DNA from: DASPKT01 sp035627915
Lineage (GTDB): Bacteria > Pseudomonadota > Alphaproteobacteria > Azospirillales > Azospirillaceae
Direction of reading: 5' to 3'
Assembly (NCBI GenBank): GCA_035627915.1
Contig: DASPKT010000391.1
Coordinates: 1-27,301, forward strand
Length of the DNA: 27,301 nucleotides
In this document: in pieces, positions 15,119 through 21,962 of the stretch
Layout of the letters: every line of letters begins with the position of its first letter
Position numbering within the stretch: position 1 is the stretch's first letter
Notes under the pieces: model-generated
What the model was told of the DNA's origin: nothing
What the model saw: the letters and a program-made list of their open reading frames with translations, nothing else
Database searches by the model: none
Position numbers and translations under genes: made by a program

Positions 15119-16978
15119 TCAGAAGCCGAAGCGGACGCGGCCCATGAAGGCGTGGTCCTGGCCGCGGTCGTCGCTGTTCAGCGTGCCCTCCCAGCCGACG
15201 GAGGCGCTGAGCGTGCCGCTCTCCACCGAGACGCCGGCGCCGCCGACGTACCAGTTGGTCTCGCCCGCGCCCGGCTCGGCGAAGCCGCGCTGGCCGCTGG
15301 AGAGGGTCACGAAGACGCGGCGCGCGTCGTTCAGGTGCTCCTTCTCCCAGGCCGCCTTGAGGTAGGGGGCGAACACCACCCCCTCGGAGCCGAGGCGCGC
15401 CGACAGCTGGGCGCCGACGGAGCTGACCAGCGACTCCGCGTCGGTCTGGTCGACCGTCAGGCCCAGGGCCGCCGCGTTGTCCTCGGTGTAGCCGTCGATC
15501 TCGGTGTTGATGTAGCGCAGCGAGGCCAGCGGGCCGACGGAGACCGGGCCGGACACGAAGTTCCAGCCGGCGGTCAGCGCGGCACCGTAGGTGTTGCCGT
15601 GGGTGCTGGCCTCGGCCGTGGAGACCGGGGCGAACCGGGTGGCGCGGCGGATCTTCTCGTAGTCCTCGAAGCTGTAGGAGAAGCTGCCGTCGAGGTACAG
15701 CGCGTCCATCGCCGCGGTGAAGTAGCCGGTCAGCGAGTAGCTCTTCACGTCGGTGTCGCCGGCGCCCAGGTCCAGGTCCTGGCTGCCGTCGCCGTAGCCC
15801 AGCATCAGGCCGGCCATGACGTTGTCGTCGACCATGTAGTCGGCGCCGGCGGCGACGGTGTAGGCGTCGTAGTCGAAGCCGGACTGGCCGGTGAAGGCGT
15901 CGCGGTCGCCCTCCACGTAGTTGCCGTAGAGGAAGACGCCCACGCGGCCGTCGGAACCGGCGGCGGCCGCCTGGCCGGCGCCCATGCCCAGCGTGCCGGT
16001 GCCGGCGCGGGCACCCGCCAGGCGGGCGCTGGCGGCGTCGGTGACCGCCTTGTGCATGGCGAGGCCCAGCTGCGTGCGGGCGGCGACCGTCTCCGGCGCC
16101 TCGAACACCGCCGACAGGGTGCCGGAGACGAACTGGGCGGTCAGGGCGTGCGCGGTCGTGGTCGGGTGCACGGCGTCGAAGAACAGCGTGCCCTGGGCGC
16201 CCTGCTGGGTGGCGCAGACGCCGGTCAGCGCCGTGCCGGTGAAGCACGGGATGGTCAGGTTGTTGAAGCCGTAGGTCGCCGGGTTGGCGAAGACGGCCTG
16301 CAGGGAAGAGTTGATGTCGACCAGGATCACGTTGGCGCCGGTGGCGGCGCTGACGTCGCGGGCGAAGCCGGCGAGGAACGTGTTGTGCACGGCCGTGAGC
16401 TGGTTCGCCTGGGCCGAGGCGGCGGCGCCGCCGGCACGGCCGGCGACGGTGTCGCCCAGGTTCGGCAGGTTGAACAGCAGCACGTTGCGCGCCCCGGCCT
16501 GGACCAGGCGGCTGGCGGCGTTGGCGGCGTTCAGCGCGACGTTGCGGGCATAGCCGGTCGCGTCGGCGGTGGGGGCGCCGAAGAAGTCGAAATAGTCGTT
16601 GGCGCCGATCCAGACCGCGTAGAGGCCGCGCGAGTCCAGGGACGGGGTCGCCGCCAGGTGGCGCGTGATCTGGTTCTGGATGTCGATGACCTCGGCCGAG
16701 CCGGCGTTGGCGCCGCCCAGCGCGCGGCTGGTCATCGGGATGCCGCCCAGCAGCGCGCCGACCTGCTCGTTCCACACGGGGCCGTTGGAGAAGCGGCCGT
16801 TGAAGTAGGGGGCCGGCGGCGCGGCGCCGAAGGCAGCCAGGTTGCCGGTGTCGCTCAGGCTGTCGCCGAACACGGTCAGCGAATTGAAGCGCTGCGGCGC
16901 CTGCTGGGCCTGGGCCCCGCCGGCCGCGAGCGCGAAGACGGCGGCGAGCGCCGTGGTACCCATCAACCTCTTTATCAT
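15119..16978 (-). CDS. GDSL/SGNH esterase autotransporter (EstA-like)
   Basis: A 619-residue type V-secreted esterase, probably held on the cell surface. The signal peptide ends near AQA (24). The passenger carries SGNH blocks: VFGDSLSDTGN with nucleophile Ser40, the Gly of LGGAN near 89, GANDYF with Asn127, and DAVHP with Asp268 and His271 completing the catalytic set. Cys245 and Cys255 may form a disulfide. Residues about 345-619 form the autotransporter beta-barrel, ending in FGF. The length and layout match EstA-type lipolytic autotransporters, which act on short or medium acyl esters and affect surfactant and motility phenotypes in Pseudomonas; the substrate here is unknown. GGGAGGA seven bases upstream fixes the start at 16978. 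It is divergent from ybjQ and ends in its own terminator. Confidence 0.93.
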   Translation of the reverse strand: MIKRLMGTTALAAVFALAAGGAQAQQAPQRFNSLTVFGDSLSDTGNLAAFGAAPPAPYFNGRFSNGPVWNEQVGALLGGIPMTSRALGGANAGSAEVIDIQNQITRHLAATPSLDSRGLYAVWIGANDYFDFFGAPTADATGYARNVALNAANAASRLVQAGARNVLLFNLPNLGDTVAGRAGGAAASAQANQLTAVHNTFLAGFARDVSAATGANVILVDINSSLQAVFANPATYGFNNLTIPCFTGTALTGVCATQQGAQGTLFFDAVHPTTTAHALTAQFVSGTLSAVFEAPETVAARTQLGLAMHKAVTDAASARLAGARAGTGTLGMGAGQAAAAGSDGRVGVFLYGNYVEGDRDAFTGQSGFDYDAYTVAAGADYMVDDNVMAGLMLGYGDGSQDLDLGAGDTDVKSYSLTGYFTAAMDALYLDGSFSYSFEDYEKIRRATRFAPVSTAEASTHGNTYGAALTAGWNFVSGPVSVGPLASLRYINTEIDGYTEDNAAALGLTVDQTDAESLVSSVGAQLSARLGSEGVVFAPYLKAAWEKEHLNDARRVFVTLSSGQRGFAEPGAGETNWYVGGAGVSVESGTLSASVGWEGTLNSDDRGQDHAFMGRVRFGF

Positions 16979-17065
16979 TATGGTTCCTCCCGGATGTCGG
17001 ATCGTCGAGGTGTCGCCCGACCTGTGCCGATGCTGCATAGGCCAACCAGAAGGCCGGAACTCATG

Positions 17066-17080
17066 AGCGTTCGCAACGCT
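17066..17080. promoter_or_regulatory. Inverted repeat AGCGTT-CGC-AACGCT in a divergent spacer
   Basis: Perfect six-base arms around three bases, placed almost midway between the divergent starts of the autotransporter (16978) and the YbjQ gene (17167). Its position suggests a shared operator, but I see no convincing -35/-10 pair beside it. Confidence 0.35.
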
Positions 17081-17166
17081 TAATGGGGCGGCGCGACGAT
17101 TGGATGCGGGCGCGCGGCACCCGTGCAACAGGTCGCCGGGACGGAACCAGGACAGGAGGACGCGGC

Positions 17167-17487
17167 ATGATCATCGTCACCACCGACAGCGTCGACGGAC
17201 GGCGGGTCCAGGCCTATCTGGGGCTGGTCGCCGGCGAGGCCATCGTCGGCGTGAACATCTTCCGGGACATGTTCTCCGGCATCCGCGACATCGTCGGCGG
17301 GCGGGCCGGAGGCTACCAGGCGGCCCTGCGGGACGCGCGCGAGCACGCGCTGGAGGATCTGCGCCAGGCGGCCCGGGAACTCGGCGCCGACGCCGTCCTG
17401 GGCGTCGACCTCGACTACGAGGTGCTGGGCAAGGAGAACGGGATGCTGATGGTGTCGGTGAACGGCACCGCGGTGAAGCTCGGCTGA
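17167..17487 (+). CDS. YbjQ family protein (UPF0145, putative heavy-metal-binding fold)
   Basis: A small cytoplasmic protein of 106 residues. The order MIIVTTDSVDGRRVQAYLGLVAGEAIVGVNIFRD, then GGRAGGYQAALRDAREHALEDLRQAARELGADAVLGVDLDYEVLG, is diagnostic of the YbjQ/DUF74 family, which forms pentameric barrels. The 'heavy-metal-binding' label of this family is weakly supported and no metal site is obvious. AGGAGG six bases upstream sets the start. It is alone on its strand, between divergent and convergent neighbours, and a 13-base hairpin follows its stop. Confidence 0.92.
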   Translation: MIIVTTDSVDGRRVQAYLGLVAGEAIVGVNIFRDMFSGIRDIVGGRAGGYQAALRDAREHALEDLRQAARELGADAVLGVDLDYEVLGKENGMLMVSVNGTAVKLG

Positions 17488-17506
17488 GCGTCCGGCCAAG
17501 GCGAGG

Positions 17507-17539
17507 CCGCCGCCCCCGGTGGCGTGCCGGGGGCGGCGG
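17507..17539. terminator. Hairpin between convergent ybjQ-type and beta-helix genes
   Basis: CCGCCGCCCCCGG (17507-17519) pairs perfectly with CCGGGGGCGGCGG (17527-17539) around a seven-base loop. Neither strand has a T-tract, so it is a possible bidirectional or Rho-assisted end rather than a classic terminator. Confidence 0.5.
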
Positions 17540-17550
17540 GGGGCGGCCGG

Positions 17551-18792
17551 TCAGAGATACTCGATCGACCCGCCCGGGCCGAAGACGGCGGACCAGTCCG
17601 GCACGCCGGCCAGCTCGACCGTCTGGGGGAACACCTCGGCGACGACGGGGGCCGGCGCGGCTTCGGCGTAGGCGTCGGCCGCGGGGGCCGGCGCCTGGCC
17701 GAAGTCGAAGACGGCGGCGGACGCCTGCTTCGGGGCCGCGGCGGCCTCGGCCCCGACCAGGCCGTAGGGGCCCTGGTGGTTGCCGACGATGGACACGCCC
17801 TTGGGCCCGCCGGCGGTGGTCACGTCCGCCTCGCCGGAGCCCTTCACCACGTTGTAGCTGACCTCGGCGCCGCGCACGCCGTGGCCCAGCACCAGGATGC
17901 CGTTCTTGGCGCTGTCCAGGACCACGTTGCCCTGCACCACCACGTCGTCGGTCACCTGAGAGGACTTGTTGTAGACCATGATGCCGGCATGGCCGCTCTT
18001 GGTCCCGCCGGTGTCGGTGACGAGGTTGCCGAACACCCGCACGTCCTTGACGCCGTAGGTGTCGTAGTTCGGCTCCGAGGCGATGTAGATGCCGGCGAGG
18101 CCCGCCTTGTTGCCGTCCACCGTGTTGTGGACGATGTCGATGTGCTCGCCGCCCACGGTCGTGATGCCGCGGCCCCAGACATTGTCGACGACGGTGTTGC
18201 CCTTGATGGTGATGTCGTGCACCGGCGACTTGGCGCTGCGGTAGCTGACGACCGCGATGCCGTCGTCGCCGGCGTTCACCACCCGGTTGCCCTGCACCAA
18301 GATGTGGTGCGAGCCGTGGGTCATGTGGATGCTGTCGGCGTTGGTGCCGCTGACGTCGTTGCCGACGATGCGGCCCTGGTTGGAGTTCTGGACCAGGATG
18401 CCGGCCCCGAACGAGTTCTTGATCGCCACGTTCTCGATGGCGAAGTCGGTGGCGCCCTTGACCAGCACCTTGGCGGCGACGCCGCTGTGGCCGCGCGCCG
18501 TGGCGTCGCTGTCCAGCGTCAGGTTGGTCAGGCTGGCGCCCTTGCCGCCCAGCATCAGGGCCTGGTGCTCGCCGCCCACCGCCTTCAGGACGGAGCCGGC
18601 GCCGGCACCCGCGATGTCCACGCCGTCGATCTTCAGGGTGCCCTTGTGGAGGAACACGCCCTCCGGAACGTGGACGGCGAGGCCCTCGGCCTTCGCCTCG
18701 TCGATCGCCTTCTGGATCGCGGCTCGGTTGTCGGTCTTCCCGTCGCCCACCGCCCCGTGGTCGGTGATGGAGACAAAGGTCCGTGCACTCAT
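17551..18792 (-). CDS. Right-handed parallel beta-helix protein, pectate-lyase-like N-terminus
   Basis: A 413-residue protein. The first 60 residues (ITDHGAVGDGKTDNRAAIQKAIDEA, then VHVPEGVF) match the pectate-lyase-3/glycosyl hydrolase 28-like entry segment common in tail spikes and polysaccharide-active enzymes. From about residue 105 to 345 many short N-x-V-x-x-N/G repeats (GNDVSG, GNRVVNAGDDG, GNTVVDN, HNTVDGN, GNLVTDTG, GNVVLDS) give at least eight helix turns. The last about 65 residues are Ala/Pro-rich and end in DWSAVFGPGGSIEYL. There is no signal peptide and no GGxGxD calcium repeats. Export would need another route, possibly through the C-terminal tail, or the protein stays inside. 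No catalytic residues can be assigned. AAGGA lies eight bases before the ATG. It is a single-gene unit. Confidence 0.8.
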   Translation of the reverse strand: MSARTFVSITDHGAVGDGKTDNRAAIQKAIDEAKAEGLAVHVPEGVFLHKGTLKIDGVDIAGAGAGSVLKAVGGEHQALMLGGKGASLTNLTLDSDATARGHSGVAAKVLVKGATDFAIENVAIKNSFGAGILVQNSNQGRIVGNDVSGTNADSIHMTHGSHHILVQGNRVVNAGDDGIAVVSYRSAKSPVHDITIKGNTVVDNVWGRGITTVGGEHIDIVHNTVDGNKAGLAGIYIASEPNYDTYGVKDVRVFGNLVTDTGGTKSGHAGIMVYNKSSQVTDDVVVQGNVVLDSAKNGILVLGHGVRGAEVSYNVVKGSGEADVTTAGGPKGVSIVGNHQGPYGLVGAEAAAAPKQASAAVFDFGQAPAPAADAYAEAAPAPVVAEVFPQTVELAGVPDWSAVFGPGGSIEYL

Positions 18793-19103
18793 CGGTCGCT
18801 TCCTTCGATACCTTCATGCCCGGACGGGGGCCGCATCCTCCCGCGCACCGGAGGCGCTGGCAGGGAGAAGAAATCGCGGCGGTGAGGTGAATGTCCGGGC
18901 ACCTCGATGTGAGGCGGACCCTAGGTGCGTATGGTTAATCGATCCTTACCGGCAGGATTGTACTGCCGGAGGGCCGCACAATACCGGCGGCCATATCGCG
19001 ATCTTGTCGCATTTTCGAAACGGCAGGTACTTTGATCCCGGAAAGACTTGGTTACCGCGCGGATAGTCTGTGAAGCCTTGGGAATCAGGCGGTTCCGGGA
19101 ACG
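18793..19103. other. Gene-free stretch upstream of the beta-helix gene
   Basis: About 310 bases with lower GC than the surroundings and no convincing gene. It holds two adjacent dyads: CCGGCAG-N7-CTGCCGG at 18949-18969 and GGCCGC-N9-GCGGCC at 18972-18992. It must contain the promoter of the leftward beta-helix gene, but I could not find a good -35/-10 pair. The dyads lie about 160-200 bases upstream of that gene's start. Confidence 0.5.
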
Positions 19104-19148
19104 CAGAAGAAAAAGGGGCGGGCAGGCCGCCCGGGCCCGCCCGCCCCT
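19104..19148 (-). terminator. Rho-independent terminator after the cytochrome c gene
   Basis: AGGGGCGGGC (19114-19123) pairs with GCCCGCCCCT (19139-19148), with further G/C pairing possible in the loop. On the minus strand it is followed by TTTTCTTCT. It starts 27 bases past the cytochrome stop. Confidence 0.85.
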
Positions 19149-19175
19149 CTCCCCGGGGCTGCTGTGACAAGCGCC

Positions 19176-19553
19176 TTACTGGCTGGTCGCCTGCTTCAGG
19201 TAGGCGATGAGGTCGGCGCGGTCCTCCGGCTTGGGGATGCCGGCGAAGGCCATGCGGTTGCCCGGCAGGAAGGCGCTGGGCTTGGCCAGCCACTCGTCCA
19301 GCTTCTCCGGCGCCCACTCGAAGTTGGCGGCGGCCAGCGCGGGGGAGTACTTGAAGCCCTCCACCGCGGCGGTCTTGCGGCCGAACAGCCCGTGCAGGTT
19401 GGGCCCGACCTTGTTGGCGCCGCCCTTCTCCACCGTGTGGCAGGCCTTGCAGCGCAGGAACACCTTCTCGCCCTTGGCCGGGTCGCCCTCCTGCGCCAGG
19501 GCGGCGCCGGACACCAGCAGCAGGGACAGGGCGGCGGAAATCGCGAGCTTCAT
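19176..19553 (-). CDS. Class I c-type cytochrome (cytochrome c2-like), periplasmic
   Basis: A soluble electron carrier of 125 residues. The signal peptide is cleaved near ALA-Q (20-21). The heme site is CKACH (Cys35, Cys38, His39), and the distal ligand is probably Met101 in GNRMAF. The segments GPNLHGLFGRK and YSPAL, and the C-terminal helix DLIAYLKQA, are typical of mitochondrial-type cytochrome c/c2. The size fits c2 (about 105 mature residues). It would shuttle electrons between the bc1 complex and a terminal oxidase; neither is encoded here. The start at 19553 is followed by a normal signal peptide and has GAGG eight bases upstream. A promoter and two nested inverted repeats lie immediately upstream, and a strong terminator closes it, so it is a single-gene transcript. 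Confidence 0.93.
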   Translation of the reverse strand: MKLAISAALSLLLVSGAALAQEGDPAKGEKVFLRCKACHTVEKGGANKVGPNLHGLFGRKTAAVEGFKYSPALAAANFEWAPEKLDEWLAKPSAFLPGNRMAFAGIPKPEDRADLIAYLKQATSQ

Positions 19554-19594
19554 CGATGCGGCCTCGTTGCTCGTGGAAGGGATAAGCCGCATCG
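19554..19594 (-). promoter_or_regulatory. Inverted repeat in the cytochrome c leader
   Basis: CGATGCGGC (19554-19562) and GCCGCATCG (19586-19594) are perfect nine-base arms 23 bases apart. The gene-proximal arm touches the ATG and overlaps the end of the GAGG ribosome site. If transcribed, it could hide the start codon region. The predicted transcription start (about 19589) falls inside the far arm, so action at the DNA level is equally possible. Confidence 0.45.
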
Positions 19595-19595
19595 G

Positions 19596-19624
19596 ACGGT
19601 AAGGGGGCGCACCGTCCCCGTCAA
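19596..19624 (-). promoter_or_regulatory. Promoter of the cytochrome c gene with overlapping dyad
   Basis: On the minus strand, TTGACG (19624-19619), a 17-base spacer, then TACCGT (19601-19596). A perfect dyad GGACGGT-N10-ACCGTCC (19594-19600 and 19611-19617) covers the -10 box and spacer, the usual place for a repressor site. Confidence 0.5.
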
Positions 19625-19643
19625 TCGCGGGTCCCTGCGGCAG

Positions 19644-19669
19644 GGCGGCGCGTCCCCGGACGCCCCGCC
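19644..19669 (-). terminator. Hairpin after the DUF1127 gene
   Basis: A 12-base stem with one mismatch (19644-19655 with 19658-19669) and a two-base loop, 23 bases past the DUF1127 stop. There is no T-tract, so its terminator role is tentative. Confidence 0.4.
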
Positions 19670-19691
19670 GCTCCCCTTCCGGGCGTGTCCC

Positions 19692-19874
19692 TCAAGGCAG
19701 CAGGCCGATGTCGCGCTTCAGGTGGTCGCCCAGCTCGTCCACGGTCAGCGCCCGCACCCGGCGGCGCTCGGCGAGGAAGCCCTGGATGGCGACGCCCAGT
19801 CCGCCCAGCACCACCGACATGCGCGGCGGCGGGGCGTCCCAGCCCAGGCTCTCCACACAAATCTCCTGATTCAT
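19692..19874 (-). CDS. DUF1127 mini-protein
   Basis: A 60-residue protein. The C-terminal half RRRVRALTVDELGDHLKRDIGLLP carries the arginine-rich, amphipathic DUF1127 pattern with the near-invariant RDIGL end. In other alphaproteobacteria, DUF1127 proteins have been linked to RNA turnover and to phosphate, carbon and stress phenotypes, and some are controlled by LysR regulators such as VtlR of Brucella. Here the gene is divergent from a LysR gene with a palindromic operator between them, which suggests it is a direct target. GGAGAA lies seven bases before the ATG. Confidence 0.88.
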   Translation of the reverse strand: MNQEICVESLGWDAPPPRMSVVLGGLGVAIQGFLAERRRVRALTVDELGDHLKRDIGLLP

Positions 19875-19969
19875 GGCGGTTCTCCATCAGATCGGCCGAC
19901 GCTCCGGCGCGGCCTCGATACCGAGGAGACTGGCCCCGATCCGCGGTGGCGACAAACGAGTAATCCCGA

Positions 19970-19975
19970 TATGAT
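19970..19975 (+). promoter_or_regulatory. -10 box of the LysR gene
   Basis: TATGAT matches TATAAT at five of six positions. A weak TGGCGA (19947-19952) sits 17 bases upstream. Transcription would start near 19982, inside the adjoining palindrome, which would permit autorepression. Confidence 0.45.
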
Positions 19976-19996
19976 GGATAAGCCTGCCTTATCCAT
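19974..19996. promoter_or_regulatory. LysR-type operator ATGGATAAG-CCTGC-CTTATCCAT
   Basis: Nine-base perfect arms (19974-19982 and 19988-19996) around five bases. The core TAAGCCTGCCTTA fits the T-N11-A rule for LysR-family boxes. It lies 12 bases before the LysR start and about 100 bases from the divergent DUF1127 start, the classic layout for a regulator controlling itself and its divergent neighbour. Confidence 0.7.
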
Positions 19997-20008
19997 GGAG
20001 CGCCGCCG

Positions 20009-20980
20009 ATGGGCCGCCGTCTGCCGCCGCTGAACGCCCTGCGCGCCTTCGAGGCCGCGGCGCGCCACCTCTCCTTCACCAAGGCGGCGGACGAGCTGGC
20101 GGTGACCCAGGCGGCCGTCAGCTACCAGATCAAGCAGCTCGAGGACCATATCGGCCGGCCGCTGTTCCGCCGCCTGACCCGCAGCCTCGCCCTGACCGAG
20201 GCGGGGGCGGAGCTGCTGCCGGCCGTGGCGGACGCCTTCGAACGCATCCGCGCGGCCGTCGCCCGGCTGGAGGAGCGGCGCGACGGCGGCGTGCTGTCGA
20301 TCAGCACCCTGCCCACCTTCGCCACCCAGTGGCTGGTCCCGCGGCTGGGGCACTTCCAGCTGATGCGCCCGGACATCGCCGTGCGCCTGGACGCCAGCGC
20401 CCGGCTGGTCGACCTGGAGGGGGAGGGCTACGACGTCGGCATCCGCAGCGGGCGCGGCGAATGGCCGGGCCTGTCGGCGGAGAAGGTGGTGGACTACCGC
20501 ATGACCCCGCTGCTGAGCCCCGCCCTGGCGGAGCGGCTGGACGGGGCGCGGGCGCCGGCGGACCTGCTGAGGGTCCCGATCATCGGCTCGCTCGACACCG
20601 AGGACGCCAAGGACTGGCGCGCCTGGTTCCGGCTGTCCGGGATGGAGGTCGCCGCCCTGCCGCCCGGCCCCACCTTCGACACCCAGGCGATGGCGGCGCA
20701 GGCGGCGATGGCGGGACAGGGGGCGGCGATGCTGTGCCCGACCTTCTTCGCCGGCGACATCGCGGCCGGGCGGCTGCTGGTGCCCTTCCCCGACCTGGTG
20801 CTGGAGCCGGGCATCGCCTACTGGCTGGTCTTCGCCACCCGGCGGGCGGAGGAGCCGAACATCCAGGCCTTCCGCGCCTGGATCCGGCGGGAGATCGGGG
20901 CCTGCCCGGCGCCCTGCGCCTCCTGGCCCGAGATCGGGCCGGCGGCTGTCAGAGGCGCCCCAGCCGCGCCGCCGCCCTGA
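20009..20980 (+). CDS. LysR-family transcriptional regulator, GcvA type
   Basis: A 323-residue DNA-binding regulator. The winged helix-turn-helix spans residues 6-65 (LNALRAFEAAARHLSFTKAADELAVTQAAVSYQIKQLE), with the GcvA-like signature VTQAAVSYQIKQLE and GRPLFRRLTRSLALTEAG. The effector domain follows (about 93-300), with LSISTLPTFATQWLVPRLGHF and YDVGIRSGRGEWPGL, both typical of the GcvA group. The co-inducer is unknown; no glycine-cleavage genes are nearby. The last about 30 residues are a Pro/Ala-rich tail. Its 3' end overlaps the convergent membrane-protein gene by 32 bases. The start at 20009 has GGAG about nine bases upstream and gives the expected N-terminus. Confidence 0.93.
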   Translation: MGRRLPPLNALRAFEAAARHLSFTKAADELAVTQAAVSYQIKQLEDHIGRPLFRRLTRSLALTEAGAELLPAVADAFERIRAAVARLEERRDGGVLSISTLPTFATQWLVPRLGHFQLMRPDIAVRLDASARLVDLEGEGYDVGIRSGRGEWPGLSAEKVVDYRMTPLLSPALAERLDGARAPADLLRVPIIGSLDTEDAKDWRAWFRLSGMEVAALPPGPTFDTQAMAAQAAMAGQGAAMLCPTFFAGDIAAGRLLVPFPDLVLEPGIAYWLVFATRRAEEPNIQAFRAWIRREIGACPAPCASWPEIGPAAVRGAPAAPPP

Positions 20981-21308
20981 CGGCGACGGCCCCCGCCATG
21001 GCGCCGGCCAGGGCCGGCACCAGCGCCACGCCGGCGGCGATCAGGCCGGCCGGCAGCACCGCGTCGGGCGCCACCCCCAGGGGCACCGGTACCACCAGGT
21101 GCGAGCCCAGCACGCCCGCGGCGATCGCCAGCGCCCAAACAGGCGCGGCGCGCGGCACCAGCGCCCCCAGCAGGAAGCCCGACGCCAGAAGGATCGTGAC
21201 CGTTTCCGACAGGGCGGCGGAGGCGAGGTCCCACAGCCCGGCGATGGCGCCGAAGGCGGCGCCCAGCAGGGCGAAGGCGGCGAACTTGGCGAGCGAGACG
21301 GTGACCAT
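20949..21308 (-). CDS. Small hydrophobic membrane protein, unknown function
   Basis: A 119-residue, very hydrophobic protein with about four predicted membrane helices (near residues 5-28, 35-52, 57-73 and 88-112 from the chosen ATG). The loops are short and the C-terminus is Arg-rich (AARLGRL). I do not recognise the family; the Gly/Ala-rich helices give little specific signal. The ATG at 21308 has only a weak AGG ribosome site; a GTG at 21371 would add 21 residues of low-complexity sequence. It overlaps the 3' end of the lysR gene and follows the paralogous coiled-coil pair on the same strand after 117 bases. It could be part of that transcript. Confidence 0.6.
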   Translation of the reverse strand: MVTVSLAKFAAFALLGAAFGAIAGLWDLASAALSETVTILLASGFLLGALVPRAAPVWALAIAAGVLGSHLVVPVPLGVAPDAVLPAGLIAAGVALVPALAGAMAGAVAVRAAARLGRL

Positions 21309-21425
21309 GGGCCTGCCGGGGTTGCGGGGGCGGGAGAGGGCCTTGGCCTCCCCGTCACCCCCATCCAACACCCGGAATGCGGCGGAAGCCGGGCACGCGT
21401 CGGGCGCCGCCGGGGCTTTTCGCCC

Positions 21426-21962
21426 TCACATCTCCTCGGGATTGCGGTCGAACCGCTCGCCGCCCTTGACCAGGTAGCCGCGCTCCGGCGGGTGGCGGTG
21501 GGTCGATTTCGCCAGCGCCGCCTTGGGGCTGGCCGCCCACACCATATAGCGCCGCCCCGACCGCCAGGAGGACACCACGTCGTCCGGCGCGTGCTTGGCG
21601 ATGCGGTTGAAGTTGGGGTGGGTGATGGTCACCACGTAGGCGCCGTCGTCCGGCGCCTTGCGCTCGTCGAACAGATAGAGAAACTGCTCGTTCGCCTTGC
21701 GGGCGGTGACCTCGCGCTCGGTATTGTCGATGCTGCCCTGCAGCTCGGCCAGCTCGCGCGTCATCTGCCGCTCCTCCCGCTTCAGCGCGAGGGTCGTGCG
21801 CGCCTTCTCGCGGACCAGCTGGCTCAGCTCGTCCACCTGGCGCAGGCGGCCCTCCTGCGTGCGCCTGGCCTTGCCGATGCGCTTGTAGGCCGAGCCCATG
21901 ACCTGCCCGGCCGCGGCCATGCCGGCGATGACGCCGATCCACAGGGCGTAGCCGCCGCTCAC
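21426..21962 (-). CDS. Membrane-anchored coiled-coil protein, second of a tandem pair
   Basis: A 178-residue protein of unknown function. One N-terminal membrane helix (about 5-24), a basic stretch (KRIGKARR), a coiled-coil-like charged helix (about 35-92), then a small alpha/beta domain (about 94-170) with SSWRSGRRYMVWAASP and PERGYLV. The GTG start at 21962 overlaps the TGA stop of the upstream gene (GTGA), and a perfect AGGAGG lies eight bases before it, so the two genes are translationally coupled. The C-terminal domain aligns by eye with the same region of the upstream product: R-x5-W/Y-A-x2-P-x4-AK, then P-x-G-F/Y. This suggests duplication and divergence. The topology places most of the protein on one side of the inner membrane, probably the cytoplasm given the basic residues after the helix. 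Confidence 0.75.
   Translation of the reverse strand: MSGGYALWIGVIAGMAAAGQVMGSAYKRIGKARRTQEGRLRQVDELSQLVREKARTTLALKREERQMTRELAELQGSIDNTEREVTARKANEQFLYLFDERKAPDDGAYVVTITHPNFNRIAKHAPDDVVSSWRSGRRYMVWAASPKAALAKSTHRHPPERGYLVKGGERFDRNPEEM

Noticed and set aside
14450..17083. A long plus-strand frame opposite the COG3904-like and autotransporter genes
   Set aside because: Gly/Val/Ala/Arg low-complexity translation, crossing two terminators and two real genes; no ribosome site.
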